Source of the DNA: Bacillota bacterium | GTDB lineage: Bacteria; Bacillota; Clostridia; Acetivibrionales; DTU013 | Length of the DNA stretch: 64,000 bases | Assembly (NCBI GenBank): GCA_023433505.1 | Contig: JAEZCO010000056.1 | Span: forward strand, 1 to 64,000 | Reading direction: 5' to 3' | Part shown: positions 1 through 8,097 of the stretch, one piece after another | How positions within the stretch are numbered: position 1 is the first letter of the stretch | Layout of the letters: every line of letters starts with the position of its first letter | The notes under the pieces: generated by a model | What the model saw: the letters and a program-made list of their open reading frames with translations, nothing else | What the model was told of the DNA's origin: nothing | The model's database searches: none | Position numbers and translations under genes: made by a program

Positions 1-1
1 T

Positions 2-119
2 AGTCGGTGTTGATAGCGATGAGGTTCCACCTGTTCCCATGCCGAACACAGAAGTTAAGCTCATCTACGCCAAAAATACTCGGTTGGTAACGACCCGGGA
101 AGATAGGTAGACGCCGACA
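2..119 (+). rRNA. rrf: 5S ribosomal RNA
   Basis: The sequence carries the universal 5S core (CCATGCCGAACACAGAAGTTAAGC region at about 37-60), and its ends pair (GTCGGTG near 3-9 with CGCCGAC near 112-118). The length of about 118 nt is normal. It sits at the very start of the window, followed by a terminator and a tRNA-Asn, so it is probably the tail of a 16S-23S-5S operon lying upstream. Exact ends are uncertain by a base or two. Confidence 0.95.
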
Positions 120-128
120 TTATATGCT

Positions 129-160
129 AAAATGAGAAAAGTATAATCTTTTCTCATTTT
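129..160 (+). terminator. rRNA operon terminator hairpin
   Basis: AAAATGAGAAAAG (129-141) pairs perfectly with CTTTTCTCATTTT (148-160) across a 6-nt loop, ten bases after the 5S rRNA. The 3' arm ends in a T-rich run. It probably ends the rRNA transcript, so the following tRNA would need read-through or its own promoter. Confidence 0.75.
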
Positions 161-240
161 ACTGCATATACATGTATTTATATAATATGTATATTTATTT
201 CATATTACTTCTTATCAAAGTCTTTCTTCGAAAGCCTTAA

Positions 241-340
241 GTCGTAACCGACTTCGCTAATTATAAATTAAATATTCCTTCTTAGCTCGAGTCGTAACCG
301 ACTTCGCTAACTATAAATTAAATATTCCTTCTTAGCTCAG
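241..340 (+). repeat. 50-bp tandem duplication into tRNA-Asn
   Basis: The unit at 241-290 is repeated at 291-340 with a single internal mismatch (T261 versus C311) and a swap of the last two bases. Each unit starts GTCGTAACCGACTTCGCTAA and ends with TCCTTCTTAGCTC, the first 13 nt of the downstream tRNA. The first copy therefore carries only a tRNA 5' stub (276-288); the second copy is continuous with the full tRNA. Confidence 0.9.
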
Positions 341-401
341 TCGGTAGAGCATGCGGCTGTTAACCGCAGGGTCGTTGGTTCGAGTCCAACTTGAGGAGCC
401 A
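326..401 (+). tRNA. tRNA-Asn (anticodon GTT), acceptor stem imperfect
   Basis: A cloverleaf can be drawn: D stem GCTC/GAGC (335-338 and 347-350), anticodon stem TGCGG/CCGCA (352-356 and 364-368) with GTT at 359-361, T stem GTTGG/CCAAC (374-378 and 386-390), and encoded CCA at 399-401. The acceptor stem TCCTTCT (326-332) against TTGAGGA (391-397) pairs only in its outer part: positions 6-67 and 7-66 are C-T and T-T and position 5-68 is a wobble. It is either a tolerated variant or a decaying copy. The 5' strand lies inside the 50-bp tandem repeat. Confidence 0.85.
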
Positions 402-402
402 A

Positions 403-436
403 AAACAGGAAAACCATTGGTTTTCCTGTTTTTTTG
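403..436 (+). terminator. Rho-independent terminator after tRNA-Asn
   Basis: AAACAGGAAAACC pairs with GGTTTTCCTGTTT around a 3-nt loop, followed by a T run. It begins two bases after the encoded CCA end of the tRNA. Confidence 0.85.
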
Positions 437-591
437 ATATTCCGGAGATTTCTTTAACACAATAGACGATTTTATTTTACAACATATTATTGTATTTTTT
501 GATAGAATGATATAAATTGTATATGGTCATAAATGTTGTTTATTTTTAATAGATATATTTGGGTTAAATAACTTTAATTGAGGTTTGATTT

Positions 592-1884
592 ATGAAAAGA
601 AGCAGGAGATTGATCGTTAGTATTTCCATATTTGCTGTAGCCGCACTTGCCATATTTGCCGCAGTGTACATTTCCGGCAACAGCTTCAGTAGTGTTCTTG
701 GGATAGATAAAGGCGCACAAGTAATGAATGAAGAAACAGTGCCTACTTCGCAGCAGGAAAGCTCCGGACAGGAGGAAGACAGTACAATTCAGAATCCGAC
801 CAATTCTGAAGGCACTGAAGCAGTAGAGCAGAGTGAAACAGTGAAACAGACGGAGGGGAGCAAGCCGGCCGGGTCAAAGCGGCCAAAGGTAAAGGCTATC
901 TATCTTACCGGAGTATCGGCAGGCTCTACGAAAGCCCTTGACAAGTACATCGACCTTGTGAACCGGACTGAATTGAATGCAGTCGTCATTGATATAAAGG
1001 ACAATGGGGTTGTAAATTACCAGTCAGCCGTGCCAATGGTGGCTGATAACAAACTGTACGTAAAATACTTTGATCCCGAGAAGGTAATAAAGAAGCTTCA
1101 TGATAATAATATCTATGTTATCGCAAGGCTGGTTACCTTTAGGGATGAGGGCCTGGCGTTAAAAAATACCGATCTTGCAATTAAACGTACCGACGGTTCA
1201 ATTTGGAAAGAGGATAAAAAGAATAATAAGGGAGCATGGACCAATCCCTATAAGGAAGAAGTGTGGCGATATAATATCGATATTGCAAAAGAGGCCATCA
1301 GCAAAGGCTTTGATGAAGTACAATTCGATTATGTAAGGTTTCCTACAGCCAAAAAGACGGAAGTCAGTTACGGTGAAAATACTCAGACAAAAGCGGATAC
1401 AATTTGCAAATTTCTCAAACTTGCGGCACAGGAGCTTCATGATGCCGGTGCTCCTGTTTCAGCCGATGTCTTCGGTATTATAGCCGAAAGCAAAAGCGAC
1501 GGAGAAACTATCGGGCAGGACCTAGAGAGAGTTGGACTGGATATTGACGCTATAAGTCCCATGGTTTATCCATCCCACTATGCAAAAGGGCAGGAAGTGA
1601 ACGGAGTAGCGTTTGAAAAACCTGACCTTGATCCCTATGGTGTGGTTCATCAAACCATGCTTAAAGTAAAAGACAGAATCTCACCATTACCGGAGTATAA
1701 AGCAGTTGTAAGACCATACCTTCAATGCTTTACAGCCAAATGGCTTAGAGCGGGGAATTATATGGAGTACGGTCCCGAGCAGGTGCGCCAGCAAATCAAA
1801 GCCGTATATGATGCGGGGTATGAAGAGTGGATCCTGTGGAATCCCAGCAATATTTACCCAGAAGCAATATTTGAAAAGCAATAA
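592..1884 (+). CDS. Exported DUF4015 putative glycoside hydrolase (copy 1)
   Basis: The 430-residue protein has a short basic N-terminus and one hydrophobic segment (about residues 7-27) without a lipobox, so it is membrane-anchored or secreted. A low-complexity Ser/Glu/Thr linker runs to about residue 95. The rest matches the DUF4015 family (PF13200, putative glycoside hydrolase with a TIM-barrel look), with blocks KVKAIYLTG, VVIDIKDNG, GFDEVQFDYVRFPT and SADVFG. The Asp/Glu-rich strand ends in these blocks are what one expects of a retaining-hydrolase-like barrel, but the substrate is unknown. The start is supported by GAGG 8 nt upstream. A paralogue follows on the same strand; the catalytic role is inferred from family naming only. 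Confidence 0.85.
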   Translation: MKRSRRLIVSISIFAVAALAIFAAVYISGNSFSSVLGIDKGAQVMNEETVPTSQQESSGQEEDSTIQNPTNSEGTEAVEQSETVKQTEGSKPAGSKRPKVKAIYLTGVSAGSTKALDKYIDLVNRTELNAVVIDIKDNGVVNYQSAVPMVADNKLYVKYFDPEKVIKKLHDNNIYVIARLVTFRDEGLALKNTDLAIKRTDGSIWKEDKKNNKGAWTNPYKEEVWRYNIDIAKEAISKGFDEVQFDYVRFPTAKKTEVSYGENTQTKADTICKFLKLAAQELHDAGAPVSADVFGIIAESKSDGETIGQDLERVGLDIDAISPMVYPSHYAKGQEVNGVAFEKPDLDPYGVVHQTMLKVKDRISPLPEYKAVVRPYLQCFTAKWLRAGNYMEYGPEQVRQQIKAVYDAGYEEWILWNPSNIYPEAIFEKQ

Positions 1885-1897
1885 TTGAACAATCTCA

Positions 1898-1925
1898 CAG
1901 GCCCCTCCTCTAAGGTGGGGGCCTG
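1898..1925 (+). terminator. GC-rich hairpin after DUF4015 copy 1
   Basis: CAGGCCCC (1898-1905) pairs with GGGGCCTG, only 13 nt after the stop codon. There is no good T run, so termination is plausible but weaker than at other sites here. Confidence 0.5.
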
Positions 1926-2290
1926 AATGAAAAAGCAGTTACGAAGCAGTGGATACCTCGAAGCGCTCCATCCTATCCACCATAAATTCATCCATGCTCA
2001 GCAGAGGTGATAATATTTTATCACGAAGACGGGGATCTGCAAAAAACCATACCAGGCTATAAAATCAGTGCAGAATTTAAACCGGATGCTATTTCATCGA
2101 CAGGTTCCGCAAATTAGTTTGTTAAAAACACAAATTTCTAAAAATTTTTACAATTTTTCAGGAACTAATTTCCCAGGGCAATTGTCTAATATATACCTAT
2201 AATAAAAATTGCAAGTATACATAAAATATGCAATGAAGTACAATAGACGTAAATAAAAATACTAAAGCTGAAACAGCGCCGGGGGGCAAC
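1926..2290. other. Intergenic region with a possible gene remnant
   Basis: No complete gene is visible. On the minus strand, 2064-1939 is an open 41-codon stretch ending in TAA; its middle reads RLRDKILSPLLSMDEF and it has no start codon or ribosome-binding site of its own. It looks like the C-terminal stub of a decayed gene whose family I cannot name. The remaining sequence is AT-rich leader DNA for the next gene. Confidence 0.4.
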
Positions 2291-3523
2291 ATGAGAAAAG
2301 GATTTCGCAGTTTTTCAGTAATTTTACTGGCTTTCACCATTATTATTCCCGTTTTTTTAACAGGATGCCAGCGAAGTGTCAAATTATCGCCGGGAAATTC
2401 TTCCACTGAGCAGAATACCACAACGAAGCAGGTGGACGTCAAGGGGACCGTAAGCTCCGATTCCAGCCAGCAGACGACGCCTGCTCCCACAGAACCACCG
2501 AAAGAGCCTGTGAAGGATATCAAGGTCAAGGCACTGTATTTGACCGGATGGACGGTCAGCAGCGCAAAAAAGCTGGAACATTATGCAAACCTTGCTAACA
2601 CGACGGAGATCAATTCCTATGTAGTGGACATTAAGGATGATGACGGTTTTGTAGGGTATGAATCCCAGGTACCGGAGGTCAGGGAAGTCGGCGGCTGGAT
2701 GAAAAAATACGATGTTGACAAAATGATTAAAACATTTCATGACAACAACGTCCATGTCATCGGAAGAATCGTATGCTTTAAGGACACCGTGCTGTCGTCC
2801 AAGAAGCCGGAGCTGGCAATCAAGGACGTGAGGGGCGGGTTGTTCAAAACCAAAAATACAGACGGCAAGATGATTTCATGGCTCAATCCGTATGAAAAAG
2901 GCTCATGGTCCTATATTGTTGATATCGCTAAAGAGGCGGTGGCAAAAGGGTTCGATGAAATACAGTTTGATTACGTACGGTTTTCAAATGACGGTGTCAA
3001 GAAGAATATGGATTTCAGTGCATATACCCAGCCGAAACATGAAGCAATTGACGAGTTTCTGGCATATGCAAGGAAAGAGCTTCCTGGTGTTGTCCTCTCA
3101 GCCGATGTCTTCGGAATTATCTGCGAGAGTCCGGCTGATACCGAGGGAATAGGGCAGAATCTGGATACGGTCGGCAAGGACATTGATTATATATCGCCGA
3201 TGGCCTATCCGTCCCATTATGCACTGGGACAAATTGTAAACAAGGTTAAGTTTGCCAAGCCTGACCTTGATCCCTATGGCGTGGTGTATAATACACTTTT
3301 AAAGGCCAAAAACAGGATAGCGCAGATAGGTGGGTATAAGGCCAATGTAAGGCCCTATTTGCAGGATTTTACCGCAACCTGGATAGGAAAGGGCAATTAC
3401 CAGGCCTATGGCGCAGAGCAGGTAAGGCAGCAGATAAAAGCCACATACGATGCGGGCTATGATCAATGGATCCTGTGGGATGCGTTGAACACATACAGTG
3501 AAGATGCTTTTAAGAAGAAATAA
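2291..3523 (+). CDS. DUF4015 putative glycoside hydrolase lipoprotein (copy 2)
   Basis: The 410-residue paralogue of the preceding gene keeps the same blocks (KVKALYLTG, VVDIKDDDG, GFDEIQFDYVRFS, LSADVFG, DYISPMAYPSHYA). Unlike copy 1 it has a lipoprotein signal, with FLTGC at about residues 22-26, so it should be tethered to the outer face of the membrane. A Thr/Pro/Gln linker separates the anchor from the barrel. The start ATG follows a G-rich GGGGGG element. Two adjacent copies with different anchoring suggest duplication followed by specialisation; the substrate is unknown. Confidence 0.85.
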   Translation: MRKGFRSFSVILLAFTIIIPVFLTGCQRSVKLSPGNSSTEQNTTTKQVDVKGTVSSDSSQQTTPAPTEPPKEPVKDIKVKALYLTGWTVSSAKKLEHYANLANTTEINSYVVDIKDDDGFVGYESQVPEVREVGGWMKKYDVDKMIKTFHDNNVHVIGRIVCFKDTVLSSKKPELAIKDVRGGLFKTKNTDGKMISWLNPYEKGSWSYIVDIAKEAVAKGFDEIQFDYVRFSNDGVKKNMDFSAYTQPKHEAIDEFLAYARKELPGVVLSADVFGIICESPADTEGIGQNLDTVGKDIDYISPMAYPSHYALGQIVNKVKFAKPDLDPYGVVYNTLLKAKNRIAQIGGYKANVRPYLQDFTATWIGKGNYQAYGAEQVRQQIKATYDAGYDQWILWDALNTYSEDAFKKK

Positions 3524-3549
3524 TCATTGAGGATATTCGGGGATGGAAA

Positions 3550-3598
3550 GGAAGATTTTTGCTCAGGTTTCTCACCTGACGGAAATCTTCCTTTTTTA
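3550..3598 (+). terminator. Rho-independent terminator
   Basis: GGAAGATTT (3550-3558) pairs with AAATCTTCC (3583-3591), with an inner TCAGGT/ACCTGA stem, and a T6 run follows at 3592. It closes the DUF4015 pair. Confidence 0.85.
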
Positions 3599-3726
3599 TA
3601 TCAATCCATAGGCATTTCCTAAGCACTGGCGAAAATGTTATTCCGGACATAAACGTATAAATTCTTTCATAATTCACCACCCTTTTCAATAGGACATAAA
3701 TACTATTTATTTTTGCTCAATCCGGC

Positions 3727-3754
3727 TTGACTTGTCAATCAAAAGTGATACAAT
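3727..3754 (+). promoter_or_regulatory. Probable sigma-A promoter of nrdJ
   Basis: TTGACT (3727-3732) and TACAAT (3749-3754) are separated by 16 nt and lie about 60 nt before the nrdJ start. No cobalamin riboswitch or NrdR box was recognised between them and the gene. Confidence 0.55.
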
Positions 3755-3815
3755 ATACTGTGCCACGAAAAATTTACTATACCAAATATAGTGATGAACG
3801 TCAGGAGGCCGATAT

Positions 3816-6800
3816 ATGAAGCTATCGGAAAATGCAGTCAAGGTTTTGGAAAAGAGATATCTTTCAAAGGATGAATCTGGTAAGCTGGTAGAAGACCCTG
3901 AAGGAATGTTCAAAAGGGTAGCCAAGGCCATTGCGGAAGCGGATGCCCCACATGCGACCAAGCCGCAGCTGAAGGCAATTGAAAAAGAATTTTTTGAATT
4001 GATGGCAAATCTGGAATTCCTCCCAAACTCTCCCACGTTAATGAATGCCGGCAGGCCGCTTGGACAGCTGAGCGCATGTTTTGTACTTCCAATCGAAGAT
4101 ACTATGGAAGGCATCTTTGAGTCGATTAAAAACGCAGCCCTTATTCATAAGAGCGGAGGCGGGACAGGGTTCAGCTTCTCCAGGCTCAGACCGAAGGGTG
4201 CTGCCGTAAATTCTACAGGCGGCGTCGCCAGTGGCCCCATCAGCTTCATGAAGGTTTTTAATTCGGCTACCGAGGCAGTCAAGCAGGGAGGCACCCGAAG
4301 AGGTGCAAACATGGGAATCCTCCGAGTCGACCATCCCGATATACGCGAATTCATTACCTGTAAGCAGGATAATAAGGATATAACCAATTTCAATATCAGT
4401 GTTGCCATAACGGAAGCATTTATGAGAGCTGCCGCAGAGGACGGAGCTTATGATCTTGTCGATCCCAAAACGCATCAGGTCGTAAGGAAAGAAAACGCTA
4501 AAGAAATATTCGATATGATCGTGGACAATGCCTGGAACAATGGAGAGCCTGGAATCATCTTCATTGACAGGCTGAACAAGGACAACATCACGCCGGAGCT
4601 TGGCTTGATCGAAAGCACCAATCCCTGCATAACCGGGGATTCCTGGGTTATTACCGGTAAGGGTCCGGCTCAGGTATGGGATATCCTCGGACAGGAAGAA
4701 GCCCTGGCATTAAACGGCTCATTCAATAAGACCGATAAAAAAGGCTTTTTCAGAACCGGTGTGAAGGATGTCATAGGGTTGTGTACCGACAGAGGCTATG
4801 AATTAACCCTTACGAAGGATCATCTTGTCAGAACTGCATCTAATGTAACAAGGTTCAATATTGATGAGGAATGGAAGGCTGCCGGTGATTTAAAGCCTGG
4901 AGACCGGATAATCCTTTCCAATAACAGAGGTCTGGCGTGGGAAGGCAAAGGCAGCTATAACGAGGGCTTTCTTTTAGGGCTTCTGATTGGAGACGGCACC
5001 TTGAAAAAAGAAGGCGGTATTATATGCGTCTGGGGCAGCGATGAGGACGCTCAAGCGCTTATGAAGGCTGCGGGCGATGCTGCTTATACACTGCCGCACA
5101 GGGGAGATTTTAACGGATTTCAGGCAATGATCGGTGGCAGGCAGGAAAACAGGATGCGCCTTGCTTCCTTGAGAGATCTGGCCGGCGAATATGGAATCCT
5201 GCCAGGAGAAAAAAAGGTCAATTCCTCACTAGAGAAAACCAGCTGCGATTTCCATAAAGGCTTTCTCAAAGGCTTATTTGACTCAGATGGAACAGTCGTT
5301 GGGTCACAAGAGAAAGGATTTTCGGTCAGGCTCTGGCAAAATGACCTTGAGTGCTTGAAAACAGCACAAAGGATGCTGCATAGACTGGGGATAGCGTCTT
5401 CAATTTATTCCCAGCGAAAGGAGCAGGGAACAAAATTAATGCCCGACGGCAAAGGCGGATATAAGGAATATTTTGTCCAGTCAGGGCATGAATTGGTCAT
5501 TGCCCAGGATAATTTATTCCAATTCGCGGAAATCATCGGATTTAGCAGCATTAAAAAGCAATCAAAACTAAAGGATGGTTTAAGTAACTATAAACGCAGC
5601 CTGAACCGGGAACGCTTCTATGCAGAAGTCACAGAGTGCATGGAAATAGGCCAGCGTGAAGTGTTTGACGTACAAGTCCCCGGAACAAATGCTTTCGATG
5701 CCAATGGCATCTATGTGCACAACTGCGGCGAACAGCCGCTGCTGCCTTATGAAGCCTGCAACCTGGGCTCCATTAATCTGAGCATAATGATTAGGAATAA
5801 CAGCGGCAAGACGGATGTTGATTATGACAGACTCGGCGCAGTCGTTAAAAAAGCTGTTCACTTCCTTGATAATGTCATTGACGTAAATAAATATCCCCTT
5901 CCGCAGATCGATGAAATGACCAGGGGTACAAGGAAAATCGGTCTTGGCGTCATGGGCTGGGCGGATATGCTCTGCAAACTGGGAATACCCTATAATTCAG
6001 CAGGAGCCATCAGTCTGGCGGAGAAGGTTATGCACTTCATCCAGGAGGAGTCCAGGAAGGCGTCCATAGAGCTGGCGGAGACAAAAGGAGTATTTCCCTA
6101 TTATGAAAAGAGCATCTATAAGGATCTTGGCATAAAGGTGCGCAATGCTACTACAACAACGATAGCGCCCACAGGGACATTAAGCATAATTGCCGGCTGC
6201 TCCAGCGGTATCGAGCCCTTATTCGCCATTTCTTATATAAGAAACGTAATGGACAACGATGAACTGGTGGAGGTGAACCCTTTATTCAAGCAAGTAGCCA
6301 CAAGCGACGGTTTCTATTCCGTTGATCTTATGAAGCGTATTGCCAAAAAAGGTACAATAAAGGATTTTCCTGAAATATCGAAGTCAGTCCAGGGCGTATT
6401 CGTGACTGCCCATGATATTACCCCTGACTGGCATGTCAAGATGCAGGCATCCTTCCAGAAATATACCGACAATGCTGTGTCAAAAACCGTAAATCTGAGT
6501 CATGAAGCCACGAAGGAAGATGTAAAGGCTGTATTTGAGCATGCATACAAAACCTTCTGCAAAGGCGTGACCATTTACAGGGACGGCAGCAGGGACATGC
6601 AGGTGTTGAATATCGGGGCGGTTAAAGGAAAAGAAGAGAACAGGAAAGAATCAGAAACTGCAGGACAGCATGCTGTCAAGATAGCTCCGAGGCCAAGACC
6701 GGATATTACTACGGGTTTTACCGAAAAAGTAAGGATCGGCTGTGGAAACCTGTATATTACGGTGAATTATGATGAGCACGGCATATGTGAAGTATTTACA

Positions 6801-7301
6801 AATACAGGCCGTGCAGGCGGCTGTCCGTCACAGTCCGAAGCAACAAGCCGTCTCGTGTCGGTGGCTCTCAGATCAGGAATCGATGCCAAATCCATTGTTG
6901 AACAACTGAAGGGAATCCGATGCCCTTCCACTATCCGGCAAAAGGACCTGAAAGTGCTGTCATGCCCCGATGCCATCGGCAGGCTGGTGGAAAAGGTCCT
7001 GAAGCTGCAGAACGGCAACGGTAATGGAAATGGTCACAGTCCCATCGATGAGCAGGCCTGTGACAATAAAGATGAAAATACAAGGAACGCGCCAAGACCA
7101 ACGGCCAAGTGTGATTCAGAGTGTATGGACTGCACAATGAAGGATTTATGTATGAATCCTGAAAAGGATATGCAGGAAGAAGACCCATTGAACGAAGTAA
7201 ATTCATCAAAAATTGTCAAATGTCCTGAATGCGGCAAGGTTGTAGAGCACGAGGGTGGCTGCGTGATTTGCAGACACTGCGGATTCAGCAAGTGCGGATA
7301 G
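3816..7301 (+). CDS. nrdJ: Adenosylcobalamin-dependent ribonucleotide reductase with intein
   Basis: Class II ribonucleotide reductase makes deoxyribonucleotides using a cobalamin-generated thiyl radical, with no oxygen requirement and no separate small subunit. The 1161-codon frame includes a 366-residue intein (residues 271-636), leaving a 795-residue enzyme. Expected residues are present: a first redox Cys at 88 (QLSACF), the thiyl-radical Cys at 637 and its redox partner at 648 (CGEQPLLPYEACNLGS). The C-terminal region has a TSCPD-type domain (around KVLSCPD) and a Cys-rich tail (KCPECG ... CRHCGFSKCG) resembling a zinc ribbon or reductant-interacting tail. Start ATG has AGGAGG upstream. 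It is flanked by terminators and reads as monocistronic. Confidence 0.97.
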   Translation: MKLSENAVKVLEKRYLSKDESGKLVEDPEGMFKRVAKAIAEADAPHATKPQLKAIEKEFFELMANLEFLPNSPTLMNAGRPLGQLSACFVLPIEDTMEGIFESIKNAALIHKSGGGTGFSFSRLRPKGAAVNSTGGVASGPISFMKVFNSATEAVKQGGTRRGANMGILRVDHPDIREFITCKQDNKDITNFNISVAITEAFMRAAAEDGAYDLVDPKTHQVVRKENAKEIFDMIVDNAWNNGEPGIIFIDRLNKDNITPELGLIESTNPCITGDSWVITGKGPAQVWDILGQEEALALNGSFNKTDKKGFFRTGVKDVIGLCTDRGYELTLTKDHLVRTASNVTRFNIDEEWKAAGDLKPGDRIILSNNRGLAWEGKGSYNEGFLLGLLIGDGTLKKEGGIICVWGSDEDAQALMKAAGDAAYTLPHRGDFNGFQAMIGGRQENRMRLASLRDLAGEYGILPGEKKVNSSLEKTSCDFHKGFLKGLFDSDGTVVGSQEKGFSVRLWQNDLECLKTAQRMLHRLGIASSIYSQRKEQGTKLMPDGKGGYKEYFVQSGHELVIAQDNLFQFAEIIGFSSIKKQSKLKDGLSNYKRSLNRERFYAEVTECMEIGQREVFDVQVPGTNAFDANGIYVHNCGEQPLLPYEACNLGSINLSIMIRNNSGKTDVDYDRLGAVVKKAVHFLDNVIDVNKYPLPQIDEMTRGTRKIGLGVMGWADMLCKLGIPYNSAGAISLAEKVMHFIQEESRKASIELAETKGVFPYYEKSIYKDLGIKVRNATTTTIAPTGTLSIIAGCSSGIEPLFAISYIRNVMDNDELVEVNPLFKQVATSDGFYSVDLMKRIAKKGTIKDFPEISKSVQGVFVTAHDITPDWHVKMQASFQKYTDNAVSKTVNLSHEATKEDVKAVFEHAYKTFCKGVTIYRDGSRDMQVLNIGAVKGKEENRKESETAGQHAVKIAPRPRPDITTGFTEKVRIGCGNLYITVNYDEHGICEVFTNTGRAGGCPSQSEATSRLVSVALRSGIDAKSIVEQLKGIRCPSTIRQKDLKVLSCPDAIGRLVEKVLKLQNGNGNGNGHSPIDEQACDNKDENTRNAPRPTAKCDSECMDCTMKDLCMNPEKDMQEEDPLNEVNSSKIVKCPECGKVVEHEGGCVICRHCGFSKCG
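4626..5723 (+). other. LAGLIDADG intein inside NrdJ
   Basis: This is the in-frame coding segment for the intein, residues 271-636 of the precursor. Splicing motifs are visible: Cys1 in CITGDSW (block A), TKDHLV with the block B His, and VHN followed by extein Cys637 (block G, penultimate His and terminal Asn). Two LAGLIDADG motifs, FLLGLLIGDGT (about 384-394) and FLKGLFDSDGT (about 482-492), both keep the catalytic-type Asp, so the homing endonuclease may still be active. All residues for autocatalytic protein splicing appear intact. The insertion point falls directly in front of the active-site Cys. Confidence 0.95.
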
Positions 7302-7321
7302 GATCGGGAACATGGTTAAAG

Positions 7322-7346
7322 GCTGTTACATTGGTAACAGCTTTTT
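7322..7346 (+). terminator. Rho-independent terminator after nrdJ
   Basis: GCTGTTAC (7322-7329) pairs with GTAACAGC (7334-7341), followed by TTTTTGCTTTT. It starts about 20 nt after the stop codon. Confidence 0.85.
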
Positions 7347-7557
7347 GCTTTTATACTGGATTTAAAAATATTTTGACCTAGAGTGCAATAAATAGATACA
7401 TTGTCCATGCCGATATCATCGGCGAGCGTTCGGACCAACTGGCACTGATTCCCTTTCTGGTGTCTTGAGAACAGAGCAAAAAAATAATAAAGAATCTTAA
7501 ATCCTTTTCATGATCTCAGTTGTTATATATATCGCAGGCGAAGGTGGTGAACCCGTG

Positions 7558-8097
7558 ATGGAAAATAATCTGATAAGACGGATAAAAGGCGGTGATGTTG
7601 GAGCGCTGGATATTCTTGTAAATGAGTATTATGAGATGATTTATCGTTTTTGCTATTGCAAATTAAACGGCGATACCTTCACGGCTGCCGACATTACACA
7701 GGATGTATTTGCGAGCTTAATTGAGAACATCAAGGAATATCGATTTTTCGGTAAGTTCAAGAACTATATTTTTACGATTGCCATTAATAAATGCAAAAAT
7801 TACTATAAAAAATCTAAGACATTACCGGTTGACATCGCCTCGTTTGAAATCAGGAGCGATATTCCTGATCTGCTCGAAAAAATAGAGAAAGAAGAAATGT
7901 CTTTGAGAATAAAAAGAATCCTTGGCAAGCTACCGGATTATCAGAAAGACGTTATCATATTGAGGTTTTACCATGAGATGAAGGTAAAAGATATTGCCGC
8001 TGTTACAGGCGTTTCCCTTCCTACCGCAAAGTCAAGATTACGGCAGGGCATGGAAAAAATAAGAACAATGATGGAGGATGAGGATTTTGAAATATAA
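7558..8097 (+). CDS. ECF-type RNA polymerase sigma factor
   Basis: The protein of about 179 residues has a region-2 core (EYYEMIYRFCYCKL ... ADITQDVF) and a region-4 helix-turn-helix (KVKDIAAVTGVSLPTAKSRL), the minimal ECF sigma plan. I chose ATG 7558 because AAGGTGG lies 8 nt upstream; an in-frame ATG at 7510 has no ribosome-binding site. The gene overlaps a polytopic membrane protein and heads a four-gene unit with an ABC ATPase and permease, so it probably controls, or is controlled by, an envelope or antimicrobial-stress export system. No zinc-finger anti-sigma is present; the next gene may fill that role. Confidence 0.9.
   Translation: MENNLIRRIKGGDVGALDILVNEYYEMIYRFCYCKLNGDTFTAADITQDVFASLIENIKEYRFFGKFKNYIFTIAINKCKNYYKKSKTLPVDIASFEIRSDIPDLLEKIEKEEMSLRIKRILGKLPDYQKDVIILRFYHEMKVKDIAAVTGVSLPTAKSRLRQGMEKIRTMMEDEDFEI

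Noticed and set aside
3710..3815. Search for a cobalamin riboswitch ahead of the B12-dependent ribonucleotide reductase gene.
   Set aside because: The leader after the promoter is about 60 nt, too short for the B12 aptamer, and no B12 box was seen.
7400..7480. Coding-like minus-strand stretch and GCCGAT/ATCGGC palindrome between nrdJ and the sigma gene.
   Set aside because: It is too short and has no recognisable family or start; chance cannot be excluded.
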